64,000 nucleotides of DNA from Taenia hydatigena. Taxonomy: Eukaryota > Platyhelminthes > Cestoda > Cyclophyllidea > Taeniidae. The stretch spans positions 2,917,505-2,981,504 of the forward strand of contig JADWOT020000010.1 of NCBI GenBank assembly GCA_036345935.2, written 5' to 3'. Made by a program: the position numbers and the translations under genes. Shown in pieces: positions 44,053-55,899 of the stretch (positions are counted from its first letter, which is position 1; each line of letters starts with the position of its first letter). The notes beneath the pieces are model-generated. The model did not search any database, was not told where the DNA came from, and was given only the letters and a program-made list of their open reading frames with translations.

Positions 44053-44590
44053 GTTGGTTCGCTTGTTTTTGGATAACCCTGAGGCATAGAAGGTAAAATT
44101 TATGTCGAGCTCTCTTTGGAATAAGTGCTACTTTCATGAAATTAAAATTTTTAGGTGTTGTTTAGAGTGTTTTGGTAACTGATTAGACTTCGACACGCTC
44201 ACATTGCTGCAGAGGCCACCATAGACGGTGGTCATGTCGCTATGACCAAAGCTAGTTTTACACCATCCACTTTCATCCAGATCCCAGATGAATGTGTGTC
44301 GTGAAAGTGGATGGAATCTGAAGCACTAATTCGTCATTGGCCTGCACTTCGTATATTCTTGTCATTTGGGAGTCGGTTTGATTCAAACTGCTTGAAAAAC
44401 CCCTTTTGGCTATTCTTCTTCATCACCTTGTGTTCACATGTTACCACATTTAGTAAGCAAAATTCATGTATGTGATGGGCGCACACACTCATTTCTCCAG
44501 CTGGCCATCCATCCGTTCAGTAAGGTATCAAGAAGCCATACACAATATTTTTCCTGCTTCGAAAGGTTGTTGATATTTTTGCAGGAAGGG
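44053..44590. other. No supported gene
   Basis: Contains a local inverted match, accatccactttca against gaaagtggatgga, at 44264-44313. Otherwise closed frames. Confidence 0.4.
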
Positions 44591-44872
44591 TTTATTTTGT
44601 TCACAGAAATTTCCCTTCAGAAGCCCTAACAGATAAAAGTAGGCGCAAACCGATGAAGTTCGTTCCCGAACTGATGCCGGATACGTCCTCTACTACCACC
44701 TTCATTAATGGAGCTTCTTGTGCCATTGCCTTTAGAATATCAAATATCAGTAAACGCAAGTATGGCTGCCCTTGCATTTAAAGCAATTTTACTGACTTAT
44801 TAACACGCCTAAGTGTGCGGGCATCGCTAGTGGCATAGTGACAGCCAACACACGACAGCGTCGTTGTGACGG
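44591..44872 (+). repeat. Left arm of foldback element with palindromic inner end
   Basis: Pairs with the reverse complement of 46340-46630. Outer blocks are tttattttgttcacagaaat and cccttcagaagccctaacag, inner block gtgtgcgggcatcg. At the inner end both arms carry the self-complementary motif cgacagcgtcgttgtg, so this part reads similarly in both directions. About 80 percent identity over 242 bp plus the palindrome. Confidence 0.75.
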
Positions 44873-46339
44873 AGTGTTAGGACTGATCCCCTTTTCCGTC
44901 TTTTTGACAGCAACCTAAATAAACAAAATACGTGGCTATGCATCATTGCATGTTTAATCCATTTGTAATTGCAATCCCTCTTGTTGCAAAGAAAATTTTC
45001 TCTTAGATCACTTAGTCAGCTTATGATAACTGATAATGTGAGTTGATGAGAGAGAGACTGGTTTGTGGAAAAAAGGTAACTGTGGTCTATCGTAATGCCT
45101 TGGTAGTGTGGTCAACTCTGCGTCGGATTACGTGAACGGGTTCTGCTTCTGTTTGTCAGCATGGCCCATAAGTTATGCCAGCGACCTTGTAAAACTTCGT
45201 CGAGTGTCTGCTTCATAATCAGGCATTCCGCTGCATCAGAAGACGATTTTAGGGTTGGTGCGCTTCGCTAAGCTATCGTAAAAGCGCAGTGATTTTACTG
45301 GCTGGCTGGCTGGGGTCCCGCTGGCCCACCGGTGGGTCGATGGCGACAAAATGCAGATTACGCCGTCCCATCTCGTGACATGGAAGCATCTGCGCCAAAA
45401 TTGATTTCACTAAGTCGCAATGCATAAAATGGAAACCACGCAGACGAAATGTGTTTGAAAAATTTAAAAGCATGAATCGGGGCTGGCTGGCTGGCTGTCC
45501 GGCTGGCCTACCGGTGGGTCGATGGCAACAAAATGCAGCTTACGCCGTCCCATCTCGTGACATGGAAGCATCCTTCTCCCAGATGATGATTGCGATACGC
45601 GACTTTAAAAGAAAATTTATTAGAAATATTTAATTACTATCAGAGCCACACGTGTTTTTTTTAAATGATTATTTTCTGTTTGAATTGGAAAGCATGCGCT
45701 GCCTCTATCCGCTCCTTTATTAGGTCTCTTCCTTAATGTGTTCCGCCATTGAAAATAGGCTATACGGAACGGCAATTGCATGAGGTGTCTACTGATCCAT
45801 ATTCGTTGTTTATTCTGTGCGCACGCCTTTATACATACTGCGCTTAAAGAGCAAGCACTGCCCTTTTATCGGCTGCTCACTGTTACCTATGGTTTTGGTT
45901 TCTTATTCTTATCTTTTATTCTAATGACAGTCCGTAATCAAAACATCGGTTGCTTCTTGGTGCATTTTGGCTACAAGCGAATGTAAACAACAGCGAAAAA
46001 ATCGCATTCATTGAGACCTACTGGTTGTCTGACTGACCAAAGGACCATATAATTGACTAGCATAAAGCATTTGCAAGCAAATGGGATTATTGAAGGAGCT
46101 TACATGGAAATGGTGAAAACGGCACATGGTTTTGCGCGATTACAGTTTAAAAAATTTTTTTTTCATGCCACATGTGCGGTACCATCTAAACCCGATTTCT
46201 TTCGTTACAACGAGCATTGCAATTTAAATGGGTGGTGCTAATGCACTCGATGGCTTTGGGTCCTGGCTAGTGACGGGTTAAAAGGTCCTAAAATGTAATC
46301 ACGAGAGAACTCTAAAAGCAGGAAAGGGAAAGAGATATA
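44873..46339. other. Interior of the foldback element, no supported gene
   Basis: About 1.47 kb between the arms. It holds the 181-bp-spaced repeat and one minisatellite unit. Plus frames at 45780-45986 (hydrophobic) and 46053-46241 are open but unsupported. No transposase-like motif is seen. Confidence 0.4.
45297..45571 (+). repeat. 181-bp-spaced direct repeat with ggct arrays
   Basis: Two ~90-bp blocks (45297-45390 and 45481-45571) are about 90 percent identical. Each starts with a ggctggctggctgg array and continues ccggtgggtcgatggc and cccatctcgtgacatggaag. A minisatellite-like unit (gcaatgcataaaatggaaac) separates them. In one frame both encode GWLAG-PAG-PVGRW-QNA-YA then VPSRDMEAS. Substitutions between copies change residues as often as not, so coding is doubtful. 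Confidence 0.8.
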
Positions 46340-46630
46340 AAGGACATAATGACATAGTGGCATCCAACACACTACAGCATCGTTGTGTCACTATCGATGC
46401 CCGCACACCTCAGCCTGCCAACAAACCAGTAAAATAACATTAAGTGCAAAGGCAGCCATACATGCATTTGCTGCGATTTGATATTCTGAAGGTGATGGCA
46501 CATGGAGCTCAATTAATGAAAATGGCATCAAAAGGACGTATCCCTTATCAGTTCGAGAACGAACTTTATCTGGTTACGCCTATTTCTATCTGTTAGGGCT
46601 TCTGAAGGGATTTTTTGTAAACAAAATAAA
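46340..46630 (-). repeat. Right arm of foldback element
   Basis: Inverted partner of 44591-44872. Its inner end carries cagcatcgttgtgtca near the palindrome centre. Confidence 0.75.
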
Positions 46631-46717
46631 CCTTAGATTACATTGAAGGACCCAGGTCATGCATACCTGACTCTGACTACTGTTTTTCTCCTTTCCTCCC
46701 TTTCCTTCATTTGACAG

Positions 46718-46902
46718 CAAATTTGACTAGAATTCCGACCCACACCGAAGCTCTATTTTGCGTGGGACTAATAAACGATGTCAGGGGTGATAACACGTCG
46801 CCAGATGTCGAAGATGTTAGTGACGTCGTCTTCCGTAGCCCTTTGATCCTCTGCAGTAACCAACATGCGTTCAGGCTACTTTATTACAGTGCCATCACAT
46901 AG
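46718..46902 (+). CDS. Terminal exon of an unknown gene
   Basis: An excellent pyrimidine tract (ttctcctttcctccctttcc...catttgacag) is followed by 60 open codons and TAG. It encodes NLTRIPTHTEALFCVGLIND, an acidic VRGDNTSPDVEDVSDVVFRS and PLILCSNQHAFRLLYYSAIT. There is no ATG of its own, so upstream exons are needed. The foldback element ends only about 90 bp upstream, so it may sit in this gene's intron. No polyadenylation signal close by. No family recognised. Confidence 0.45.
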
Positions 46903-47176
46903 TCAAGGGATAATGCCTAGACCGACGTGCACAACACACAAGCATCAGCATCCACTCACATTTTGGCATCAATCAACTTGCTGTGGTCGGGTCCAACACA
47001 GATTGAAGAAGCGCAGTTAAGATGAAGAAATTGTTGGTGCAGGGAACAGTGTCGATTCTGTCCCATTAGACAGAATAGCCAAACAATTAGGCAATAGCAT
47101 TGCCAGTTCCTATTAATTTTCTTTGATCCTCTGAGGACAACGTCTATGTGCATTTGCTTTTGCAGCATCACTGTTC
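46903..47176. other. Intergenic between convergent candidate genes
   Basis: Lies between the plus-strand terminal exon at 46.9 kb and the minus-strand stop at 47177. No AATAAA hexamer was found on either strand in the parts I checked. Confidence 0.4.
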
Positions 47177-47610
47177 CTATCTGTCCTGCATTTCTCGACC
47201 ATTAGCCAGTAAATGCTGGTCAGCGTTGCACTCCACCATGATCAACTTGTCACAACGATAGTACATTGCATAAGGCTTCGAGGTTTCTAGGGCAGCATCT
47301 CGATGACAAGTCACTATACAGTCAAGAGATGGCAGAAAATCTGCTGCGTGTTGTAGAGAAGCATCCACATGTCACGTTTGTATAATCCCCCACCTGTGCT
47401 AACAAACGCTCGAGTTACGACATGGCTGTAGTAAAGACCATTGAGATCATCCCCAAGTGCCATTTCTAATCCATTCAGCATATTTTTTTGTTCATCCATC
47501 TCTATCTTTGGGCCATAGGTTGTACGTTTAGTAGAAGAGTCTAAACTCAGCGTGATTCGTTCCTTACTTCGTGCTTGCTGATCCCAATTCTGAAGTGCTG
47601 CCTCATGCAT
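47177..47610 (-). CDS. Two-exon unknown protein with a 50-nt intron
   Basis: Exons 47394-47610 and 47177-47343 on the minus strand, joined across a 50-nt intron (gtgggg...caacacgcag). Joining restores one frame of 127 residues from an ATG: MHEAALQNWDQQARSKERIT, ...STKRTTYGPKIEMDEQKNML, and after the splice DFLPSLDCIVTCHRDAALET...VECNADQHLLANGREMQDR. Without splicing the two halves are in different frames, and with it the phase (1) fits exactly. That is good evidence for a real gene. The frame is open upstream to 47709, so more 5' coding sequence is possible. No domain recognised. Confidence 0.55.
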
Positions 47611-48269
47611 CGTTGGCCGAAGTGATGATGCAACACAGAACGAGGCGACACTTATGGAATGACAGCAAAATGTCTTATTTCTGCCGGATAGAGCACAGTA
47701 TCTGTACAAAGAATTAAATATGCTGAAAATATCCTAAAGATGTGCATATCATCATGGAAAACATCGTCACTTTACACACATTTTTAGAGGTGGCAATGAC
47801 TCACGTCAGCTTGCAGGATGAAGAGTAGTGTCTTCATTCGTTCTCTCCTTTGCAGTCGTGAACTAGCATATTGTACTAGGTGTTACCTCATAGCACTATC
47901 ACTTTTCGTTAGGCTCTTCCATTGGGCAAGAATTCGATTTGATTTTGACAACTTCTCAGCATCAAGCTGGCGTTTGATTTGCGGAACAACGAGCTCTTAC
48001 GGCATTAGTCGAAGGGGTAAGTGTGTCATTAGTGCAAGTACAAGTGTGCAAATCTCCGTTTGTGTTCGTAAATTCCGTTTAGAATGAAGCTTCACCTCAC
48101 CTTCATCCTCTTCCTCTAAATGCGAGGCCAGTTATTTAGCTGTAACAAGGTGCAGACAAAGGCTACTTCGGGAACCAAAGTTGTTTCGAAAAGCAGTCAG
48201 TTATCAGGGTATAACAGAACTTGGAGATCCACCGCTGTACTGCGTATCCGTGTAAAAGGACAAAAGTAA
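47611..48269. other. No firmly supported gene
   Basis: On the plus strand at about 47959-48017 an acceptor (aacttctcag) and gtaagtgt donor flank an open segment, but the most protein-like frame (IKLAFDLRNNELLRH) meets TAG before the donor. Confidence 0.35.
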
Positions 48270-49070
48270 AGTCAGCAAATAACGAAGGGAGAGGTTTATT
48301 CTACATGGCTCAGGCAAAAGCCATTCATGATGTGGTCTCCAAGGCCGGTCCTTAAAAGCCCGAGAAGCTATATTGTACTTGTTAGAGTAAATGCACCTCC
48401 ATAGCCATTGTCGTTCAAGGAACACAAGTCTCGTGACGCCACGCACCACATCTGCCACCGATACCATTGATAAGGATAAGTAAGTGCGCTCCGAACTTAC
48501 ATAGCAGTCATCACTCTGCCTCGTCCTCAATACAACCAAAACCGTCGAAGAACATTCTTATCGATTCAAGCCAACCCTCACAAGGAAGTAAAGGGCGAAA
48601 CAGAGGGGACAGACTCCTTGCCCTTCCACATGATTGTCCTCGATTGTATTTTCGCGTTTAATGTGAAGCGTTACTTGATGGGCATAGAACAACATCATAG
48701 ATTGATTCCGCTATTGTAATGCCAACATGCGCTGTACATGGCACCATTGAAGGGGAAGAGGCCACCCACAATACTTTTGTTTCGGCCTTTACCCACCTGT
48801 ACTGGGTGCACATAAGAGATGAGAGCATTCTTCGGTGGTGAGATGGTGGTATTTGGCCTGAGACAAAGTGATGAGTGTCATGCATGTGCGGAGCACACTT
48901 CCTCCCGGTAGCAGATGCGGTTCGTTTCGCCACGAGCCCCGCATTCGCTGTTGCAGTGTATTCATTGAAGGAAATGTAGGAAAGCAAGAGGAATGCCAAC
49001 TCAAGGTATTTAGCCACATCGCTACATGAACGCCATCCACCAAAACCATAATCGTTCTTTTCCAGCCACC
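48270..49070 (-). repeat. Inverted dispersed element, copy 2, with open frames
   Basis: Partner of 32195-32945. This copy is better preserved. On the minus strand 48658-49077 is open for 139 codons (WLEKNDYGFGGWRSCSDVAK, YLELAFLLLSYISFNEYTAT, RTASATGRKCAPHMHDTHHF). Separately, 48204-48539 is open (VADVVRGVTRLVFLERQWLW). A second frame is also open at 48789-49160, so the true frame is argued from conservation with the 32-kb copy. The product is unknown. It could be a cellular gene duplicated by inversion or an unrecognised mobile element. Confidence 0.65.
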
Positions 49071-49315
49071 TATGCAAGCATAAATCTCACCCAAAGTATG
49101 CAAGAAATGACAGTAAAATACATGAGATGGCAAGTGAATAACACACCTCACGAACATCACTTCGCCGAAGATTTGACAGGTCCGCGCGTGTGCGTGTGCA
49201 GATTGTATTTAGTGAACATTTGCTGTTGAATGCATTGATCCTTTGCTTAGGGGAGCATATCGCGCCAAGATATTTTACAAAATTGGTGCAAATATCAAAT
49301 TATGATATCGCTCAT

Positions 49316-49610
49316 TCAAACAGATCCGTAAACGCATAGGTTATGGGAGCACATTTGAATTCGATCGCCACAGTTTTGCACGATAATGCATGTCTCTTCA
49401 ACCGTAGCACTAAGCATGAAAGAGAGAGCAATATCGATTACATTAATTGTGGATACGAGCCGATCTAAAGACACTCGTGTTTGTTCCATTCTAGCGATCA
49501 TCGTGGGACAATCATGCGCTGCTCAGCGAGTCAGTGACCGGGATCGACGCCAATGGAAACACATGTATTTCCCAACTTTCATCACACTGGCGCCGACTAT
49601 GTTTGATTAA
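49316..49610. other. Overlapping antisense ORFs, strand undecided
   Basis: Minus 49316-49501 starts with ATG and encodes MIARMEQTRVSLDRLVSTIN and VIDIALSFMLSATVEETCII. Plus 49386-49610 starts with ATG and encodes 74 residues including ALSMKERAISITLIVDTSRS. Both look protein-like and cannot both be typical exons of the same codon usage. No splice sites settle it. Confidence 0.3.
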
Positions 49611-50019
49611 ACAAAGGGACGTTTAAGTACAGACCTTACGTGTTAGCCTTTTTTCTCTTTGTGTATAAGCCATCATATCAGGTCTAGTAGTGCCTCTGTG
49701 TTTACAAATACGCTCATTACCTGGATTACAAAGTGCTATTTGTATTGCAAAACTTTAGTTAGGATCAAACACGATGTTGACAATTCAAATATAGTCAAGA
49801 AAGGCGATTTAATGCGCAGAAGGCTGCGCAGCTCTTAGCGCAGCAAAATGACTTCATTGCAGAGTCCATATTTCTCATGGAAAATTTCCAGGACCCAACA
49901 AAACAGTGTAGCACAGCGTCGTATACAGTAGTTGATAATGCTCTTTGCACCTTAAGGCGCTCACAAAAATAGAATTTAGGATGCACAGAATTTTAACTGT
50001 CAAATCAGGTGCAGAAACT
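49611..50019. other. No supported gene
   Basis: Contains a small gcgcag-rich run (49813-49842: gcgcagaaggctgcgcagct...). The minus 63-codon frame here is a weak candidate only. Confidence 0.4.
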
Positions 50020-51110
50020 CAATTTTAGCATTTCAGAAGACACGAAATGGACAAAGGAGAGGTAAATTAGTTTCACAAATTCGATAGTCATGAAGTAGAG
50101 CCCAAGCAAAAGCAAATTAATGTTACTATTTAGAAAGGTTCGAAATGAAGTTAAATGAGAAGAAAATTAAGTTCACAAAGTCAAAATTGGCAAAACTAAT
50201 GCAAAAAGAAGAAGTAAATTGCCTTGTGATATTAAATAAAATTAAGCAAAAAAGTAAACGGATTTCTTTATATTGAGAGGCATAAAACGGAATCAAAGAA
50301 AATAGCAATTAATACCATAAAGTTGAGTTCCGTGATCGAAGTCATAGAAGTAGTAAGGTTTTGACATTTCGGAAAGCATGAAATGGAGCCGAAGGAGACT
50401 AAATTGAGTTCACAAATTCGAAGTGGATAAATCAGGTCTGAAGGAGAAACAATTGATTTCTCGAATTCGAAATGCATGAAATGGAGAGGAAGAAGACAAA
50501 ATAGAAATAACAATATCTAAATAGATGAAAACCGAGGCGAATAAGGAGAAAATAATTGTATGGAGTCAAAAGTCTAAAATCGAGCTAATAGAATCGAAAT
50601 GATTAAAAATGCTTAAAGGATGAAATGGAACTGAATGGATTAAAATTGGTTCACAATGTCGTAATACATGAAATACATTTGAGAGCAAAAATTCTGCGGG
50701 TGGAGAGAAAGATATTTTGCAATACGGAATGCACGAAATGGAGGCAAGCGAAGTTATTTTGATTTTTCGCAGGCGAAGCGCATGAAATGGAATCTTGCAG
50801 AAGAAAGTGGTTTCAAAAAGCGTGGAATAAAGTCAAATAAAATGATAGTAATTTCGCGATTTGGAAAAGTATGAGATGGAAACAAAGGAGCAGAAATAAA
50901 TCTTCCAAAGCAAAATGCACGTAATAAACCCGCCATAGGCATAATTGAATTCACAACGTCGAAGAGCGCAAAATGAAGCCGATTGAGTCGAAACTGAATG
51001 TGCGAAGTCAAAAGTCCGAAATAGAGACAAAGGAGGGAAGATGGATTCTGTAATACAAATGTATGTAAGAGAGCGGACTGGAGAGAAATTCATTTCGCGA
51101 TGCCGAAACG
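50020..51110 (+). repeat. Degenerate ~50-bp minisatellite, locus 2
   Basis: About twenty diverged units of roughly 45-55 bp, purine-rich on this strand. Core variants are gcatgaaatggagccgaagg (50387), gaaatgcatgaaatggagag (50469), gaatgcacgaaatggaggc (50733) and gaagcgcatgaaatggaatc (50774), each followed by a gaaattaatttcac-like block. Inverted in orientation relative to the arrays at 41.6 and 61.2 kb. Minus frames of 60-99 codons here are translations of the repeat. Confidence 0.8.
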
Positions 51111-53919
51111 GCTGGCATGACTTGCAGACCATGCCAATGGCACCACAGCCTCTTGTTATGTCTGCCGCATCTTCGTACCATTGTTGAAAGAGGGAAAGCT
51201 TGGCTTGATGTCGCTCTAAGCGCGATGAAGCCTACTAACATTCTAGGCCTCCATGGCATAAAGTGCTGGCTATACTTGCAAAAGGCTATAATTCTAGTAG
51301 CAGTCTTGTGTAAACTGGAAGAGTATCGGACAAATATTTGCAGAGGTCAATCCAGAGCAGATTATCAATTTTACGAGAGTCGCGAATCTTCTCAAAATTT
51401 GTTTAAAATGTGCTTTAATTGACCTACCGCTAAAACAGTGTTTGTTCCTTCACTTTAATGCCATTAGAATTCAGTGCATCACGTCTCAGTGCAGGTTAGT
51501 AAGCCTTAATGGGTGGCAAATTTTACTTTAAAGGCAATTGAACTTCATGTCCATCTCAAGACTCGTTTCACAAATGGTCCACGCTCTCAACGCCTTTGCA
51601 GTGGTGGGAACCATGTCGACTTTCTCACATCACGAAGAGCTGCATTCGGTGTGTGTTTCATTCAAGTAACTTCGAGTCACTTTGCCAACGCGCATGTTGA
51701 TGCATATGCGAGTAGAAATTCAACTGCGTTTAGTCACTTTTACAAGCACAAAAGGTAGTGGGATTGATTTTAAATCCAGTGCTGGAAATTCTTCGTGATA
51801 AGCACCACAACTAAAGGTGTCCTTTTTGATTGTATGCAGTGTAATCACCGGGACGTAGAAGTACTCTGTCTAGAAAGTCAATTTAGAAATGTCATCTGTA
51901 CTTCGCTTGACAGATCTGTGCATTGAATGCGCTTAAATCACTCTCCGTCATTTTGAAATCCATGTGCACGCCTGAGTAAGGTGTGACTATTGATTTTCTT
52001 ACTGATTGATAAAGACGAAGATGCATCAATTGTGATCAGCGCTTCAAACATCCATGCCATATTCTGCGTTGTGTGCACCCCAAATCACATTTTGTTTCCA
52101 ATCTGCCTAAGAATGCATCCACTTGTAGAATTTTGTCAAATATTATTTGTACGGATATTCGATAGATTCAAAACATTTAGTCACCTTAAAAGAAGGAAAC
52201 TGGCTGAGGAGGCAAAGAATCCTTTTTTCGTCAGCATTAAATTGGCGCTTGTTTGGATGCTGCCTTTGACTTCAAATCCGCCTCCACTTTCACTACAATT
52301 GCAGGCCGCCTGAGGATATGACCTCTGAATTGAGGTCAACGAGTAATCCTGACACTGTGACGTGCTGAGTTTGAAAATTGATGAGCTTCTTCAGAACTGC
52401 CAGTTTGTCCACTCAAGTTGCAATTACTCGACGCATTTTCACTATTCAAATTGCACTTCGAACCGGTCTACTTCAATAGTGCTGCATTCTCTGCGGTCAT
52501 CAGATCAGTTCTTGACTTCTTCAGCAGCTTTTTTAGTTGAAGTCTGCTTCGTCTACTCCCTAAACACATTTATACGCCTCGGAAGTATGGACCTAATGGC
52601 TTATTGTCAGTCATGCTAAATGAAAGGCTAATTGAGGATACAGAACGAAAAAAGAACAAATAAGTGATTTAGAGGTTCAGCTTATCAGTGCTTGTGCGTC
52701 AACGGAATACTCTCTCCTCGCGAGCTGACGAAAGAAGTCCTCTTTGTTTTTACAGTAACATGCTGCTTGAACGGAATTAAGTGGTCAAAATTTGGTGCAT
52801 GCACCGAAAACATGGTGTGGGTGGCTGTCTGAACACTTTAGATCCTGCGCGCTGTTCTGAATGCTGTCGGCGAAGTCTGAAGTGTTTCGGCTTGATCGCG
52901 AACTCCTTGCTTCCTTTTAGAATATTAATTGTTTTAATCTTTGCTCATAATGGTATTTGCGGAGGATGCGAATAGCAAAATTAGCAAAAGTCAACAACGC
53001 ATTAAGAGTTAATCAAATCTGCCTGGGATATTAGGACTCCAAATATGAAAAAGCGATTGAAAGGGGTCTCGCTCAGGTGATAGGAAATCACCAGACATTC
53101 ATAAACACTACTTTCATCCAGCCAATCGGGAATGTCTGTCGGCTGACTAAGGTGCGCAAGTAGTGCTTTGAAATGCTCGGTAGGGCATGTAGAGGTCCTT
53201 GCAACAGCCTATATATTATGGGTGGCACGTTTTTCCCAATAATCACCAAGTATTAGGTAATTTTTAGCTATGGATAATCCAGACCTTTGTCATCGCATTC
53301 TTAACGAAGTAAGGTGACCTGATCCAAGTTAAAGAAGCACACCAAAGCACGCCTTAGCATAATACTGAGTAAACGACTTTAGATAAGGGAGCATTATGTA
53401 ATCTAGAAGGACAAGAATACCATACTTGCGAGTAGACAGGCGTATTATTGAGGTAAATGTCAAACAAGTGCTGAGATAGGGGCTCGATTGCCGTAGCATG
53501 GGCTTAGTACGCAGAAGTTGAATCAGACTGCGCCTCACTGCGAGTTACGTAGTTAAATATAGACTACCAATAATCACATTTTGCATAACCTTTCTGATGA
53601 TAACGATGCAAATTGCTATAGTTCTGCTAGCATTGGTGGCATGTATTGCAAAATTTGTTTTTATCTATTCTTCACCTGCATACAAACTGGCACAAAATAG
53701 AGGACAGGAAGGTAACACAACTGATAAATGGCATTGAATTCGAGAATAATTTCTTCCGTAAGCCTTTTGTGGATCTGCAGTAGGCTCTGCTTTTATTGCA
53801 TTTAGGACACGTAAGTCCGAGATGCTGGCGATAGGACATGCTAAAACGTCGTTATTGATCTAGAGAGAAGGCTAAAGTGTTCAGTAGCACGCATGGACAA
53901 TTTATAAAAGTCATTATTG
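51111..53919. other. No supported gene
   Basis: Plus frames of 81-107 codons (51117-51422, 51513-51758, 51990-52313, 52362-52619) have no splice support, start context or recognisable motif. A short Cys-rich plus frame lies at 52781-52975. Confidence 0.35.
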
Positions 53920-54035
53920 ATAAATTTTAATTTGAGTTAGATAAACCAGCGCGAATTCACCTTTCGTCTGCATTTAAAATAGGATTTAGTGGAAGAACCC
54001 TCGTATTTTCTAACACTCACCAGCAGATGCAAAAG
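53920..54035. repeat. Diverged interspersed repeat, copy 2
   Basis: Partner of 735-880. Confidence 0.4.
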
Positions 54036-55899
54036 TTTCAAAAATGACTTGAGTGATGAATAGAAATTTATTATACGTTTTTATAGCCCAGTCATGGAAT
54101 TTGAAAGCAGCGGATGTTACACTATTTCCACAGTTAGCTGGGTTCTGCCTCTCTGAGCAGTGCTTCCTCAATTTGTTTAGCTGTCACTTCACGCGGGCGA
54201 CTATTTCTGCACGCTAAGCATCGTTTAGAGGCTAGGGCTGGCTCATCTACAAAAAAGCTTTTATTTCTTCCCTTTTTCACACTTCGAAATCTGCGGCACT
54301 GATGATTGCTACTTCCGTGCTTGGTAAAATAATCATCTTCAGCATTCTAAACAGCGATTTGTCGGTTGATAAATAGACTGCTGTTCATTACTTGAGAGGG
54401 TTATATTTAAGGGGCCTAGGCTCTCGTTTTTTGGTTGTGCAATTAGGTGTTCATCATCAGCGATTTCATCAACGTGCACCTGTTTGTTTACCTACCTAAT
54501 TCTCTGCAAATTTATTAGTGCTTGATAAATCTGTTAGATTTGAAGGGAATTGCATTGTTTAGCATAAAGTTCGCCTCAAAAATTGTGGACCCGATTGTTA
54601 TTTAGTGATTAGAACACTCTATGCTGACGTACACCAAGTAGAGGAAACAGAGCAGCTTTCTCATTATCAGCCGGTCTTAGGCGTTCGACTATCGTGGATA
54701 CAGCGCCACTTAGTCTCGTATCTTGCAGAGTCTAATATCCACGTAGGCACTGACGTGTGCTTTACCTCTTTCGTCCCTTTATTTGCGTGCATTATTCACT
54801 TTGCAACAAGTACTTGGCAACGAATTCAAGCAACAGAGAAACAACTTAAAATTAGATTATGCCAGATTTTGGTGCAAAGCAGTGAATTTGCTTTGGTCCC
54901 AGCAATGCTTCTTAATGTCCTCTATTTTACGCACGAGTCTTTCACGTGCTTTGGTTAAAATTTGCAGCAGACTTGTCTACATCTGCAACATTCAATCACA
55001 TTTGTGTGCTACACAGTCTCGTTCATTAGAATGGCAAACAGTCAAACCATGGCTTGTAGTAGCCGATCAGGCGCAGATTGGAATATTTTGTTTTAACAAT
55101 TTACTGTAAACATTTTGTGAACAGCCATGCCACGGTCACCAATCTTTTGCAAATATAATCAAAGTGCGGATATGCAAGAATTTGAGGTGGAGAACGGGCA
55201 CGATGAAGCATTAAGGGTATTGCTTTGTAACAATGTCCGTTCCATTTTTGTTAACTACCAACACCGATGGCAAAACAGCTGGTTGCGTGCTTTCACAAAG
55301 AATCATTGATGGAAATTAAGATGTCTTCTTAAGAGAACGGTAGACTCTGCAATACAAATAAGACACATAATTGCAGGGCAACGCGATCTGTTCATAGCCT
55401 GTGCAATACATTTGGGATAATGTTTGGGATCTTGATGAATTTCATTGAACACATCCTTTGATTTTCCTTAACTTAACCACCTTCGAGTACGGTCTGCACA
55501 ATTTGCCAGAAATGAACACTTCCCCTAGTAAACTTAGAAGCAACCATCAATATTATCAAATAGCTTGGGCTGTTGTGCCTGAAACGTGGTGGTTTCGCAA
55601 GCGTCATCTTAGCCTTGAGTGGTTGCATAAAGAACTAGTTCTCTACGCGTACATAGAACGAGTATCTTGAAAATCGAATGCGAATCCACCGATTTCGCGG
55701 AGCGGTCTTGAGAATTGTGGTTCGTGGTGACTTTGAGGCGAGGTCCAAAAGCAGTTGGAGTGGCTTAACTTTTAACATTTTCTTTGAACAAGAGTGAGTC
55801 AGAAACGTGACTTCTTCTCCAAACTATCAATAGTGCCCAATAAGTTTAGCCTCAAATGCTTTTGCCAACTTATGAGTTTGTTTAAAGGAAAAGTTGGAG
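54036..55899. other. No firmly supported gene
   Basis: Two overlapping plus frames (54605-54958, 117 codons, and 54783-55109, 108 codons) are the longest. Both contain globular-looking segments, for instance YLAESNIHVGTDVCFTSFVP. No start, splice border or domain supports either one. Confidence 0.3.

Noticed and set aside
50126..51132. Minus-strand ORFs across the 50-51 kb array
   Set aside because: Same minisatellite read on the other strand.
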